From: Rhizobium anhuiense
GTDB taxonomy: Bacteria > Pseudomonadota > Alphaproteobacteria > Rhizobiales > Rhizobiaceae
DNA length: 64,000 bases
NCBI RefSeq assembly: GCF_003985145.1
Contig: NZ_ML133525.1
Span: forward strand, 186,001-250,000
Reading direction: 5' to 3'
Part shown: positions 16,883 through 26,424 of the stretch, piece by piece
Layout of the letters: every line of letters begins with the position of its first letter
Position numbering within the stretch: position 1 is the first letter of the stretch
Notes under the pieces: model-generated
Told to the model about the DNA's origin: nothing
Databases searched by the model: none
Seen by the model: the letters and a program-made list of their open reading frames with translations, nothing else
Program-made: the position numbers and the translations under genes

Positions 16883-18736
16883 TCAGCCTCTATCCAACGC
16901 TTCCAACTCGTCGATCAGCCCTTCGATCATCGATAGGCCCTGGCTCCAGAACGACGGATCGGTGGCGTCGAGGCCGAAAGGCTTCAGCAATTCCGAGTGA
17001 TGCTTGGTGCCGCCGGCCCTCAGCAGTTCGAAATACTTCTCCTGGAAGCCCTTCTCGGCCTTCTGGTAGACGGCATAGAGCGAATTCACCAGGCAATCGC
17101 CAAAGGCATAGGCGTAGACATAGAAGGGCGAGTGGATGAAGTGGGGGATATAGGCCCAGTAGGTCTCGTAACCCTCCGAAATGTTGATCGCCGGCCCGAG
17201 GCTTTCCGACTGGACGGAGAGCCAGAGTTCGCCGATGTCGTCGGCTGTCAGTTCGCCTGATTTGCGGGCGGTGTGGAGCTTGCGCTCGAATTCGTAGAAG
17301 GCGATCTGGCGCACGACCGTGTTGATCATGTCCTCGACCTTCTGGGCGAGCATCGCCTTGCGCTCGCGCGTGTCGGTGGTCTTTTGCAGAAGCGCGCGGA
17401 AGGTCAGCATCTCGCCGAAGACGGACGCGGTTTCGGCAAGCGTCAGCGGCGTCTGGCACATCAGCGCCCCTTGCGCACCGGCGAGAACCTGGTGCACGCC
17501 GTGCCCGAGTTCATGGGCAAGCGTCATTACGTCGCGCGGCTTGCCCATATAATTGACGAGCACATAGGGATGGGCCGAGGGAACCGTCGGATGGGCGAAG
17601 GCGCCTGGCGCCTTGCCGGGACGGACCGGGGCGTCGATCCATTGTTCGTCGAAGAAGCGCTTGGCGATGGCAGCCATCTCCGGGGCGAAATTGCTGTAGG
17701 CCGAAAGCACCGTGTCCTTTGCCTCCGGCCAGGAGATGATGGCGCTGGAGGTTTCCGGCAGCGGCGCGTTGCGATCCCAGAAATTCATCTGCTCCATGCC
17801 GAGCCATTTCGCCTTCATCTTGTAATAGCGATGCGAAAGGCGGGGATAGGCTTCACGGACGGCCGCGGCCAGCGCATCGACGACCTCGCGCTCCACCCGG
17901 TTTGCCAGGTGGCGACTGTCGGCGATGTCTTCGAAGCCGCGCCAGCGATCGGCGATCTCCTTGTCCTTGGCAAGCGTGTTGGTGATCAGCGTGAAAGTGC
18001 GGATATTCGCCTTGAAGGTTTCGGCGAGCGCCATGGCCGCTTTGCGGCGGGCTTCAGGGTCCTTTTCCTGCAGCCTGTTCAGCGCCACTTCGAGCGGTAC
18101 TTTCTCGCCATCGATGTCGTAGCGAAGCTCCGCCATGGTTTCGTCGAAGAGGCGGTTGAAGGCGGCGGCCGATGTCATCGACTTCTCGAGGAAGAGCTGT
18201 TCCAGCCTGTCGTCGAGCTGGTAGGGCTTGTCCTTCCTGAGATCGAGCAGCCAAGGGCGATAGTGTCCGGCGGCGGGATCATTCGCCATGCAGGCGTCGA
18301 CCACCGCGTCGTCGATGCGGTTCAGCTCCAACGCGAAAAACAGGAGGTGGCCGGAAAATTCGGTGATCTTGGCCTGCACATCGCCGTAGAGCTTGCCGTT
18401 TGCCGGGTTGGTGGTGTCGGAGAAATAGGTGAGGCCGGCAAAGGAGCCGAGGCGGCCGATGATATCGTCAAGCGCCTCATATTCCTTCAGCGCCGCGCCG
18501 ATGCCCTCGGCACCGGTCTTCGTCGCGGCCTCAGCGAGTTTGCCCTTCCATTTTTCTTCAAAGGCGATTGCCGCCTTGCCGGCCTTTTCCATGTCGGCGA
18601 CGAAAGCGGTCGACGTGGCGGAAGGGTAGAGATCCTGCAGCTTCCAGACCGGCAGATCGCCAAGCGCCGGATCGGCGGCCCCAGCTGGCGCTGCTGCCGA
18701 CAATAGAAGGCTGGCGTGCGGGAGCTTGATTTTCAT
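16883..18736 (-). CDS. pepF: M3-family oligoendopeptidase F
   Basis: A 617-residue zinc metallopeptidase of family M3, degrading short peptides. The HExxH zinc motif is in MTLAHELGHGVHQ at about residue 415, with the downstream Glu ligand in LAETASVFGEML. The PepF-type N-terminal domain begins WKLQDLYPS. The first 20 residues (MKIKLPHASLLLSAAAPAGA) are hydrophobic and Ala-rich, suggesting a possible export signal, unusual for this normally cytosolic enzyme. GGAGAGGAA precedes the ATG. The gene is flanked by repeat elements on both sides. Confidence 0.9.
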   Translation of the reverse strand: MKIKLPHASLLLSAAAPAGAADPALGDLPVWKLQDLYPSATSTAFVADMEKAGKAAIAFEEKWKGKLAEAATKTGAEGIGAALKEYEALDDIIGRLGSFAGLTYFSDTTNPANGKLYGDVQAKITEFSGHLLFFALELNRIDDAVVDACMANDPAAGHYRPWLLDLRKDKPYQLDDRLEQLFLEKSMTSAAAFNRLFDETMAELRYDIDGEKVPLEVALNRLQEKDPEARRKAAMALAETFKANIRTFTLITNTLAKDKEIADRWRGFEDIADSRHLANRVEREVVDALAAAVREAYPRLSHRYYKMKAKWLGMEQMNFWDRNAPLPETSSAIISWPEAKDTVLSAYSNFAPEMAAIAKRFFDEQWIDAPVRPGKAPGAFAHPTVPSAHPYVLVNYMGKPRDVMTLAHELGHGVHQVLAGAQGALMCQTPLTLAETASVFGEMLTFRALLQKTTDTRERKAMLAQKVEDMINTVVRQIAFYEFERKLHTARKSGELTADDIGELWLSVQSESLGPAINISEGYETYWAYIPHFIHSPFYVYAYAFGDCLVNSLYAVYQKAEKGFQEKYFELLRAGGTKHHSELLKPFGLDATDPSFWSQGLSMIEGLIDELEALDRG

Positions 18737-19047
18737 GGGTGCAATTCCTCTCCACTTTCATAACAGGTCTGATTGTCTAGCGCATCGGCCCGAAAATCGG
18801 AATCGATTTTCGGAAAGCACGATGCGCAGGTTCAAAGTGTTACAGCGTGCTTTGCGCGTCTGAAAAGACGCGCAGCGCTGTAAGCGTGAGAAGCCCCCGC
18901 ATCAAGGGACTTTCGGCGCATGAAAGGCGTCGCTTCGGCACGAAAATGACCCGTTCCAATCGTTAAAATGCAATTGTTTCTCAAAACTGGATGTTCAAGC
19001 CTTTCTGTCAGAGTGCGCTTTATGGTTTCGCATGAAGTGAGGCGACA
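18737..19047. other. 311-bp divergent intergenic region
   Basis: It separates pepF from the divergent response-regulator gene. The pepF-proximal part (about 18778-18886) is filled by a two-hairpin dispersed repeat; the rest (18887-19047) is AT-richer and presumably holds the promoter of the regulator gene. No reliable promoter boxes or short gene recognised. Confidence 0.55.
18778..18886. repeat. Two-hairpin dispersed palindrome with TTCAAAGTG linker
   Basis: Hairpin A pairs CGCATC...CGAAAATC with CGATTTTCG...GATGCG (18781-18826). After the linker TTCAAAGTG (18831-18839), hairpin B pairs TTACAGCG...GCGCGTCT with AGACGCGC.GCGCTGTAA. Related, more degenerate copies with the same linker lie at 39926-40007 and 40310-40386. 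Confidence 0.7.
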
Positions 19048-20595
19048 ATGACCGGTTACAATGAGCTCAAGGGAGCAGGGCAAATCCTCGTGGTCGAGGA
19101 CGACCCGGTGCAGCGCCGCCTGCTCAAGAACGCAATCGAGCGTCACGGCCATGTCGTGCACCAGGCGGAGAACGGCCGTATCGGCCTGGAAATGGTCAAA
19201 CGCGACGGCGGCCTTTTCAACGTCATCGTGCTCGACCTGATGATGCCGGAGATGACCGGCCTCGAATTCCTCGACGCGCTTCACGAGTTCGGCACGCAGA
19301 TCCCGGTCATCGTGCAGACGGGTCAGGGCGGCATCGAAACGGTGGTGCAGGCGATGCGCGCCGGCGCCTTCGATTTCGTCGTCAAGCCGGTCTCGCCCGA
19401 ACGCATCGCCACGTCGATCTCGAACGCGATGAAACTCGACCAGCGCGAGGTGAAGGCGCGGGCCGGACGCCGGTCGCGCTCAGGCTCGGTCGGCTTCGAC
19501 GACATCGTATCGGCAAGCCCGGCGATGATCCGCGTCATCGATCTCGCCCAGCGGGCGGCCCAATCCAACATTCCCGTCGTGCTCGAAGGCGAATCCGGCG
19601 TCGGCAAGGAACTGGTGGCGCGCGCCATCCAGTCCGGCGGCGACCGCTCGAACAAGCCCTTCGTCACCGTCAATTGCGGGGCGATCCCGCATAATCTCGT
19701 CGAGAGCATTCTCTTCGGTCACGAGAAGGGCGCGTTTACCGGCGCGACCGAACGCCATATCGGCAAATTCATGGAAGCCGACGGCGGCACCATTTTCCTC
19801 GACGAGATCGGCGACCTGCCGCTCGAAGTCCAGGTGAAGCTCCTGCGCGCCGTGCAGCAGGGCGAGATCGAGACCGTCGGTGCGCGCACCGCGCATAAGG
19901 TCAATGTCCGACTGATCTCGGCGACCAACAAGGATCTGATCGAGGAGGTCAAGAACGGCCATTTCCGCGAGGATCTCTACTATCGCCTCAATGTCTTCCC
20001 GATCACCATTCCGGCGCTGCGCAAACGCAAGGAAGATATTCCGAATCTGGTGCGTGTCTTTGCCGATCGCTTCTCCAGCGAACAGAAGAGCGGCCGCCGC
20101 ATGACGGTGAACTCAGGCGCGCTGGCGCTGCTGACCGCCTATGACTGGCCGGGCAATATCCGCCAGCTCGAAAACGCGATCTTCCGCGCGGTCGTTCTGG
20201 CCGAAGGGCCGGAGCTGACCGAGGCGGACTTCCCGCAGATCGCTGCCCAGCTTCCGGAATACGAGGTGGTGGATCACCTGGCGCTGGTTGCCGACAATAC
20301 CGGCCTCGATCCCGACGATAGCTATGGTGAGGAGTTCCGGGCGTCGATATCGGGGGAGGTGCACCACCACCGCCTGTCCGAAGCCTCGGAAAACGCGATC
20401 GCCAGCGTCAATCCCGCCGGAGATGTGCGCAAGCTTGCCGATGTCGAGGAAGAACTCATCCGATTCGCACTCAAATTCTATCGCGGGCAGATGAGTCAAG
20501 TGGCACGGAAGCTCGGCATTGGCCGATCCACACTTTATCGCAAGCTCAAGGATTACGGTATCGATCCCGATAATCCCCAGAAAGATGCGGCTTAA
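19048..20595 (+). CDS. Sigma54-dependent response regulator (NtrC-like)
   Basis: A 515-residue activator: receiver domain at about 12-125 with phospho-acceptor Asp63 (VLDLMMPEMTG), a sigma54 AAA+ domain at about 165-390 with Walker A GESGVGKE, the sigma54-contacting GAFTGA loop and FLDEIGDLPLE (Walker B), and a C-terminal Fis-type helix-turn-helix at about 465-505 (ARKLGIGRSTLYRKLKDYGI). A long linker of about 75 residues precedes the HTH. No histidine kinase gene is adjacent, so its sensor is unknown. The neighbouring cell-wall gene downstream may be a target, but no -24/-12 promoter was identified before it. Confidence 0.92.
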   Translation: MTGYNELKGAGQILVVEDDPVQRRLLKNAIERHGHVVHQAENGRIGLEMVKRDGGLFNVIVLDLMMPEMTGLEFLDALHEFGTQIPVIVQTGQGGIETVVQAMRAGAFDFVVKPVSPERIATSISNAMKLDQREVKARAGRRSRSGSVGFDDIVSASPAMIRVIDLAQRAAQSNIPVVLEGESGVGKELVARAIQSGGDRSNKPFVTVNCGAIPHNLVESILFGHEKGAFTGATERHIGKFMEADGGTIFLDEIGDLPLEVQVKLLRAVQQGEIETVGARTAHKVNVRLISATNKDLIEEVKNGHFREDLYYRLNVFPITIPALRKRKEDIPNLVRVFADRFSSEQKSGRRMTVNSGALALLTAYDWPGNIRQLENAIFRAVVLAEGPELTEADFPQIAAQLPEYEVVDHLALVADNTGLDPDDSYGEEFRASISGEVHHHRLSEASENAIASVNPAGDVRKLADVEEELIRFALKFYRGQMSQVARKLGIGRSTLYRKLKDYGIDPDNPQKDAA

Positions 20596-20773
20596 GCGCT
20601 TTTTGTTAAGACTAAGGCAACCACGATTTGTTACCGGTCATAAACCACTTGTTAGTGGCTCGTTCACTATGTAAAGAAAAGGTTGATCATGTGTGGCATT
20701 TTTGCCATCGTGTGACCGCATTTGACAGTCATCTGAGACAGTACGGGACATTGTCTGTCTGACGGGGATCGAG

Positions 20774-22630
20774 TTGCCGAATCTGAATGGGAATTCTAAG
20801 CCTTCGCGCTTGAGCTGGCGTTCGTTGGGCGCCAACATTTGCGGAAAGGCAATAAGGACGGTAGCGGCCGCCCTTCTTGCGCTTGCGGTTTCCTCACCGG
20901 TATTCGTTGGTACACCTTCGCAGGCAGCGGGCGACACCCGCAGCCTGAAGCTCTATTTCATTCATACCGGCGAAAAAGCCGTCATCACCTACAAGCGCAA
21001 CGGCAAGTTCGACCCCAAGGGTCTGGAGCAGCTGAACCGCTTCCTGCGCGACTGGCGCAAGAACCAGCCGACGAAGATGGACCCGCGCCTGTTCGACCTG
21101 ATCTGGGAAGTCTATCGCCAGAGCGGTTCGAGGGACTATATCAACGTCGTCTGCGGTTTCCGTTCGCCGGGAACCAACGAGATGCTGCGCGGCCGCTCGC
21201 GCAATTCCGGGGTCGCCGAAAAGAGCCAGCATATGCTCGGCAAGGCGATGGATTTCTTCATTCCCGACGTCAAGCTGGCGACGCTGCGCGCCATCGGCAT
21301 GAAGATGCAGGTCGGTGGCGTTGGTTTCTATCCGAAGTCGGGCTCGCCCTTCGTGCACATGGATGTCGGTGGTGTTCGCGCCTGGCCGCGCATGAGCCGC
21401 GACGAGCTGGTCCGGCTCTTCCCCAACGGCAATACCATTCATATTCCGGCTGACGGCAAGCCGCTACCGGGCTACCAGCAGGCGATGGCCGACTATAAGC
21501 GCCGCGCCAGCGGCACGCAGATAGAGATCGCCAGCGCTTCCGAATCGGCGCCAAAACATAAGACGCTGTTTGCCGCGCTGTTTGGCGGCGGAGCGGACGA
21601 GCAGGAAGACGAGTCGGATGATTCGACGCCTGTTGCCGTCGCCAAGGCGACGCCGCCGAAGGCGGAGCCCGCCCCGGCTGAGCCCGCGCCGGTCGAGCCG
21701 CAGCAGACCGAAGTCGCCGATCTGAACGCGCCCGTGCCGCAGGTTCGCCCCGCATTCAGCGGTCAGCCGGCCGGCAGCGAAGTGGCGAGCGCGCTCGTCG
21801 CACCGCCTTCGGGTAATGCCGCACAGCAGGCTCTTGCGGCGGCCCTTCCGGCCGACCAGGCGCCGCCGCAGCAATTCGCCGATCTCAGCGCCTACAGCAT
21901 TCCGGTTCCCTCGCTTCTCGGCCCGCGCCGCGCGCCCGGCGACGCCGAGGTCGCGTCCGTCGATCCTAGCGTGCTGACGGGTGCGAACGGATTGCCGGTT
22001 CCGACGCCGATCGAACGCCCCTCCGTTGCCGAGAACCTGCTTGCCGCCGCCGATGCCGATCCGGAAGCAGATGCCGACGAAGCCGATCAGGACGCGCTGT
22101 CTCCTGCCGTCGCCGATGCGCTCGAGCAGCAGCGGAATGAGGGTGAAAGCGAGATCGCGTCGAAGGGGCCGGTCACGGTGGAGCAGGCGATCAACGCCGC
22201 GATGACGCAAAAGCCGGCTGCAAAGCCGCCGCTCGAGCTTGCAGCTTTGGCGCCGATGACCAAGTCGGCAAGCTTCGGCGATGGTTTCGACGAGCCGGCC
22301 GCCGAAAGCGCCGTGGCACAGGGCCTTCCCACCAAGGGTGGTCGCCCGACGCAGAAGGAAGCCGCAGCAGCGGATGCCAGCCGCACGACGGTGCGCACCG
22401 AGCCGAAGCTGACGGAAAAGATGATTTCGCAGTGGGCGCTTACCAACGCTCGGCTCGAAATGGCTTCCAAGCAGGTCAAGGCGCCGCGTTTCGTCAGCCA
22501 GACGATGCGCGCCCAGCCGACCGCCGTCTACGCCGAGGGCTTCAATATCAAGACCGCCTCGGTCGACCCGGCCCGCTTCAGCGGCACGGCTGTGAACTTC
22601 ATGGAAGTGCGCAAGTTCAACACGAATTGA
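20774..22630 (+). CDS. DUF882 / M15-like peptidoglycan peptidase with long low-complexity tail
   Basis: A 618-residue exported protein. An uncleaved or long signal segment lies at about 25-50 (IRTVAAALLALAVSSPVF). The DUF882 domain (M15 superfamily) at about 55-235 shows the zinc-site pattern KSQHMLGKAMDFF (His...Asp) and SPFVHMDVGG (His-x-Asp). Residues about 250-560 are rich in Ala, Pro, Glu, Asp and contain no domain. Catalytic domains of this kind cut peptide cross-links in murein. The start is TTG at 20774 with GGGATCGAG upstream; no ATG lies before the signal segment. A strong terminator follows. Confidence 0.85.
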   Translation: MPNLNGNSKPSRLSWRSLGANICGKAIRTVAAALLALAVSSPVFVGTPSQAAGDTRSLKLYFIHTGEKAVITYKRNGKFDPKGLEQLNRFLRDWRKNQPTKMDPRLFDLIWEVYRQSGSRDYINVVCGFRSPGTNEMLRGRSRNSGVAEKSQHMLGKAMDFFIPDVKLATLRAIGMKMQVGGVGFYPKSGSPFVHMDVGGVRAWPRMSRDELVRLFPNGNTIHIPADGKPLPGYQQAMADYKRRASGTQIEIASASESAPKHKTLFAALFGGGADEQEDESDDSTPVAVAKATPPKAEPAPAEPAPVEPQQTEVADLNAPVPQVRPAFSGQPAGSEVASALVAPPSGNAAQQALAAALPADQAPPQQFADLSAYSIPVPSLLGPRRAPGDAEVASVDPSVLTGANGLPVPTPIERPSVAENLLAAADADPEADADEADQDALSPAVADALEQQRNEGESEIASKGPVTVEQAINAAMTQKPAAKPPLELAALAPMTKSASFGDGFDEPAAESAVAQGLPTKGGRPTQKEAAAADASRTTVRTEPKLTEKMISQWALTNARLEMASKQVKAPRFVSQTMRAQPTAVYAEGFNIKTASVDPARFSGTAVNFMEVRKFNTN

Positions 22631-22654
22631 GCCGGCCAATCACGGAAATATCGA

Positions 22655-22688
22655 AAAACCGCCGGAGCGATCCGGCGGTTTTTCTTTT
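22655..22688 (+). terminator. Rho-independent terminator of the DUF882 gene
   Basis: AAAACCGCCGGA, a GCGA loop and TCCGGCGGTTTT, then TTTCTTTT. It begins 24 bases past the TGA. Confidence 0.9.
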
Positions 22689-22736
22689 GGCTGCTTCGAT
22701 CGGGCAAGATGGCCGTTTGGCCAAGCGGATTCTACG

Positions 22737-22772
22737 CAAAAGAAAAGCCGCCGGGCGAAGGCCCGGCGGCTT
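22737..22772 (-). terminator. Rho-independent terminator of gapR
   Basis: On the minus strand AAGCCGCCGGGC, a CTTC loop and GCCCGGCGGCTT are followed by TTCTTTTG. It lies 24 bases past the gapR stop and faces the terminator of the convergent gene. Confidence 0.88.
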
Positions 22773-22796
22773 GGTCGACATCAGTATGCCGGCGGA

Positions 22797-23060
22797 TCAG
22801 CCTTCCGGCGGCGCCTCGATCATCCCGAGCGCGTGCAGATAGGTGTCGAGGATTGCTTCCTCTTCCATGCGCTCCTGCTCGTCCTTCTTGCGCAGCGCCA
22901 CGACCTTCTTCAGGATCTTGGTGTCGAAGCCCATTCCCTTGGCTTCGCCATAGACGTCCTTGATATCGTCGGCGATGGTCTTCTTTTCTTCTTCCAGCCG
23001 TTCAATGCGCTCGATGAAAGCGCGAAGCTGATCGCGGGCGACGCCATGAGCATCAGACAT
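22797..23060 (-). CDS. gapR: GapR-family chromosome-structuring protein (DUF2312)
   Basis: An 87-residue, highly charged, largely coiled-coil protein with [20 protein letters not shown] and [17 protein letters not shown], the hallmark segments of DUF2312. The Caulobacter member GapR binds AT-rich, overtwisted DNA ahead of replication and transcription and is conserved through Alphaproteobacteria. AGGAGA precedes the ATG. It is closed by its own terminator; the DUF1244 gene lies 91 bp upstream on the same strand. Confidence 0.9.
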
Positions 23061-23151
23061 CGTGTTCTCCTGATTTTCCGGTGATTAATTTTGGATGCAC
23101 GTGACTGCCGCGAAGCGGCGTCACGGTCAAGCCTGTTCGGGGCAGGTCGGG

Positions 23152-23457
23152 CTATTTGTGTGGGTTGTTCAGTTCAAAAGCAGCCTTTTGCACAGGCGAG
23201 GCCTCGTTCTGGTGAAGATTCTTCCAGTCCTCATAGGGCATGCCATAGACCATCTCGCGCGATTCGTCCCTGGTAACGGCGACACCTTCGGCCTCGGCGG
23301 CTTCGCGATACCAGTTCGACAGGCAGTTGCGGCAGAAGCCGGCCAGATTCATCAGATCGATGTTCTGAACGTCGCTGCGTTCACGAAGATGTGCGACGAG
23401 GCGGCGGAAGGCGGCGGCCTCGAATTCGGTCTGCTGTTCCTTGCTGAGCGTGGTCAT
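23152..23457 (-). CDS. DUF1244 domain protein
   Basis: A 101-residue protein covering a whole DUF1244 domain: VAHLRERSDVQNIDLMNLAG, then CRNCLSNWYREAA with a CxxC-like pair of cysteines, and MPYEDWKNLHQ. Known members are small, largely helical, without an assigned function. AAGGAGAG precedes the ATG. It lies between gapR and the amidohydrolase gene on the same strand, 32 bases past the stop of the latter, so the two could be cotranscribed. Confidence 0.87.
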   Translation of the reverse strand: MTTLSKEQQTEFEAAAFRRLVAHLRERSDVQNIDLMNLAGFCRNCLSNWYREAAEAEGVAVTRDESREMVYGMPYEDWKNLHQNEASPVQKAAFELNNPHK

Positions 23458-23489
23458 TTCGCTCTCCTTCTTTCAATAGGGGCCGGCTT

Positions 23490-24299
23490 TCAATAGGGAC
23501 CGGTGCGTGAGAGGTGGACGTCGTATTCGTGCAAGGCGGGATCGGCATTCATCGCCGCAAAGATCTGCGCCAGGCGTCCGGCCCATGCCGATATGCCGGC
23601 CTCGTCTCCGATCAGATCCTGGCGCACCTCGAGCAGCGCGTGCGGAATGCCCGTAATCATGCAGTGGCGGTACATGGTATCGCCCTTCAGCGCCCCGTCA
23701 TAGGGTTCGTTGTCACCGACCACGAGATCGGGATCGGCGCGCAGCATGTCAAGCAGCGGGCCGACGGCGCGATGATCGCTGTCCCAGAGTACGGCGGCGT
23801 GCCAGGGGCGGGGAGTACCTTTCCAGGCCGGGGTGAAGGAGTGCAGCGACAGCACCAGCGGCGCTCGGCCGGTGGCATTCGCCACGCTATCGACCGTTGC
23901 GGCCACGGCATCGTGATAGGGGCGATGGAAGGTTTCGATGCGGTGGTCCCACTCTTCCTGGGTGATCGGATGGTTGCCGGATATGACGGCGCCGTCTGAT
24001 ATTTTCATGATCAGCGTCGGATCGTCCTCGCCGCGGTTCGGGTCGATCAGCAGGCGCGAGAAGGCGCCGAGCACGGCGGGAACGCCGAGTCTTGCCGAAA
24101 GCTGCCGCGTCAGACCCTCGATGCCGATGTCATAGGCGATGTGGCGGGCAAAGGCTGCGTCGGGCAGTCCGAGCCGGCCATATCGCGCGGGGAGGCGGTT
24201 CATCGCGTGATCTGCGAGGATCACCATGCCTTTGTCATGTTTGCCGGATAGGATTTCGAAGGATTGGAAGTCGTCCATCAGGGAATTGCCGTTCGTCAT
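23490..24299 (-). CDS. N-formylglutamate amidohydrolase family protein
   Basis: A protein of about 269 residues in the N-formylglutamate amidohydrolase (FGase) superfamily, with ILADHAMNRLPARYG, the RLLIDPNRGEDD motif and a central LVLSLHSFTP with a probable metal-binding His. True HutG enzymes release formate from N-formylglutamate in histidine breakdown, but no hut genes are near, so the substrate is open. The start is uncertain: ATG at 24299, a downstream ATG at 24278, or a TTG at 24344; none has a clear ribosome binding site. Confidence 0.83.
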   Translation of the reverse strand: MTNGNSLMDDFQSFEILSGKHDKGMVILADHAMNRLPARYGRLGLPDAAFARHIAYDIGIEGLTRQLSARLGVPAVLGAFSRLLIDPNRGEDDPTLIMKISDGAVISGNHPITQEEWDHRIETFHRPYHDAVAATVDSVANATGRAPLVLSLHSFTPAWKGTPRPWHAAVLWDSDHRAVGPLLDMLRADPDLVVGDNEPYDGALKGDTMYRHCMITGIPHALLEVRQDLIGDEAGISAWAGRLAQIFAAMNADPALHEYDVHLSRTGPY

Positions 24300-24480
24300 T
24301 GCGCCGTCGGGCGCAGTGATCGCATGCACCTGCGGCGGGTTCAAGCGCGGCGGGTGGGGAGAGGTCGAGCCGCACCCTCGACAGGCGGTATATGAAAGGA
24401 AATATAATCGATTAGCATTGCGTTGACTTTCGCTTGACGGCGGCGCAAGAAGACACGGATACGAATAACCGTGGAGCTAT

Positions 24481-24966
24481 TTGGGAGCCGTGTTGATCCA
24501 AGCCGCGCCAAGTTTCCTCACGCGGTCCGGACCGCTGGTCCGTCTCGCTCTGTTCGCTCTTGCAGCTGCCATGCCGTTTTTTATCGCAGATGCCGCACGC
24601 GCCGATTTTCGCGTCTGCAACGGAACACAGAATCTCGTCGGCGTCGCCATCGGATACCGGGCCAAGGATGGCTGGGTGACGGAGGGCTGGTGGCAGGTGC
24701 CGGCAACGACCTGCGCTACGTTGATCGAGGGAGAATTGCAGTCGCGCTATTATTACCTCTACGCAGAGGACGCCGCCCGGGGAGGACGATGGACGGGTGA
24801 CGTGCAAATGTGCGTGGCGGAAAACGAATTCAAGATCACGGGTGTGCAGGATTGTTATGCCCGCGGTTACCAGAAAATGGGATTCAAGGAATATGATACG
24901 GGCCGCCAGGGTAGCTGGATGGTTCAGCTCTCCGACACCCCAGGGACGCAAGAAAGCCAGAATTGA
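24481..24966 (+). CDS. DUF1036 exported protein coupled to pyruvate kinase
   Basis: About 161 residues, with a signal peptide (LALFALAAAMPFFIADAARA, cleavage near residue 42) and a DUF1036 domain: FRVCNGTQNLVGVAIGY, GWWQVPATTC and RYYYLYAEDAA. Four Cys in the mature part could form disulphides in the periplasm. Its TGA overlaps the ATG of pyk (TGATG), so the two are translationally linked. The start may be TTG 24481, GTG 24490 or TTG 24493. Function unknown. Confidence 0.82.
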   Translation: MGAVLIQAAPSFLTRSGPLVRLALFALAAAMPFFIADAARADFRVCNGTQNLVGVAIGYRAKDGWVTEGWWQVPATTCATLIEGELQSRYYYLYAEDAARGGRWTGDVQMCVAENEFKITGVQDCYARGYQKMGFKEYDTGRQGSWMVQLSDTPGTQESQN

Positions 24967-26405
24967 TGAAGCGCAATCGCAAAATTAAAATCCTCGCCAC
25001 CCTCGGGCCAGCCTCCTCCGAGGAATCGATGATCGAGAAGCTGCACCAGGCCGGTGCGGATGTCTTCCGCATCAATATGAGCCATGCGAGCCACGACCTG
25101 ATGCGTACGCTCATCCAGCGCATCCGCTCGGTCGAGGCGCGCTCCGGCCGGCCGATCGGCATTCTCGCCGACCTGCAGGGGCCGAAACTGCGCGTCGGCA
25201 AGTTCGTCGACAGCAAGGTGGACCTGAAGCCCGGCCAGACCTTCACGCTCGACAACAACGAAGCGCTTGGCGATCAGAACCGCGTCTATCTGCCGCATCC
25301 GGAGATCCTGGAATCGGTGCAGCCCGGCCACCGCCTGCTGATCGACGACGGCAAGCTCGCTCTGCGCGCAGAAAAATGCGACGGCAAGAGCATCGTCACG
25401 ACAGTTATTTCGGGCACGCGCATTTCCGACCGCAAGGGCGTCAGCCTTCCCGACACGCTGCTCGGCGTCGGCGCATTGACGGATAAGGACCGCGCCGACC
25501 TCGACGCCGTGCTCGCCACCGACGATGTCGACTGGGTGGCACTGTCCTTCGTCCAGCGTCCGGACGACCTTGCCGAAGTGCGCAAGATCGCCCGCGGCCG
25601 TGTCGGCCTGATGTCGAAGATCGAGAAGCCGCAAGCTCTCGAACGCATCGAGGAAATCATCGAGCTTTCCGACGCGTTGATGGTCGCCCGCGGCGATCTC
25701 GGCGTCGAAATGCCGCTCGAATCGGTTCCCGGCATCCAGAAGCAGTTGATCCGCGCCTGCCGCCGTTCGGGCAAGCCGGTGGTCGTCGCCACCCAGATGC
25801 TGGAATCGATGATCTCGGCGCCGGTGCCGACGCGCGCTGAAGTTTCCGACGTCGCGACCGCCGTCTTCGAAGGTGCGGATGCCGTCATGCTTTCGGCCGA
25901 ATCGGCCTCGGGCGACTACCCCGTCGAAGCCGTTTCGACGATGGCGTCGATTGCCACCGCCATCGAGCGCGAGCCGCATTATCCCGGCATCATCTATGCT
26001 CAGCGAGCCCAGCCGGAAGCGACCGGCGCCGACGCGATCTCGCTTGCCGCCCGCCAAATCGCCGAGACGCTGAAACTGTCGGCAATCGTCTGCTACACCT
26101 CGTCGGGCACGACAGGCCTTCGCGCTTCGCGCGAGCGTCCGCAGGTGCCGATCCTGGCGCTGTCGCCGATCATCAAGACGGCGCGCCGGCTTGCCATCGT
26201 CTGGGGCCTGCATTGCGTCGTCACCCATGATGCGACCGATCTTGACGACATGGTCAATCGTGCCTGCCGCATCGTCGCCGACGAAGGTTTCGGCAAGCCG
26301 GGCGATCGCATCATCATCTCGGCCGGCGTGCCGCTCGGCACGCCCGGCGCCACCAATATGATCCGCATTGCCTATATCGGCTCCGACGGCCAGAGCGGCG
26401 TCTGA
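24966..26405 (+). CDS. pyk: Pyruvate kinase
   Basis: A 479-residue glycolytic enzyme transferring phosphate from phosphoenolpyruvate to ADP. It shows the N-terminal KILATLGPAS, DLQGPKLRVG, the active-site signature LMSKIEKPQALERIEEII, MVARGDLGVEMP and MLSAESASGDYP. Length and domain order (A/B barrel, C-terminal allosteric domain with CYTSSGTTG) are normal. The ATG at 24966 overlaps the DUF1036 stop. A strong terminator follows. Confidence 0.96.
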   Translation: MKRNRKIKILATLGPASSEESMIEKLHQAGADVFRINMSHASHDLMRTLIQRIRSVEARSGRPIGILADLQGPKLRVGKFVDSKVDLKPGQTFTLDNNEALGDQNRVYLPHPEILESVQPGHRLLIDDGKLALRAEKCDGKSIVTTVISGTRISDRKGVSLPDTLLGVGALTDKDRADLDAVLATDDVDWVALSFVQRPDDLAEVRKIARGRVGLMSKIEKPQALERIEEIIELSDALMVARGDLGVEMPLESVPGIQKQLIRACRRSGKPVVVATQMLESMISAPVPTRAEVSDVATAVFEGADAVMLSAESASGDYPVEAVSTMASIATAIEREPHYPGIIYAQRAQPEATGADAISLAARQIAETLKLSAIVCYTSSGTTGLRASRERPQVPILALSPIIKTARRLAIVWGLHCVVTHDATDLDDMVNRACRIVADEGFGKPGDRIIISAGVPLGTPGATNMIRIAYIGSDGQSGV

Positions 26406-26424
26406 TCCGATCGTGTCCCTTCGA

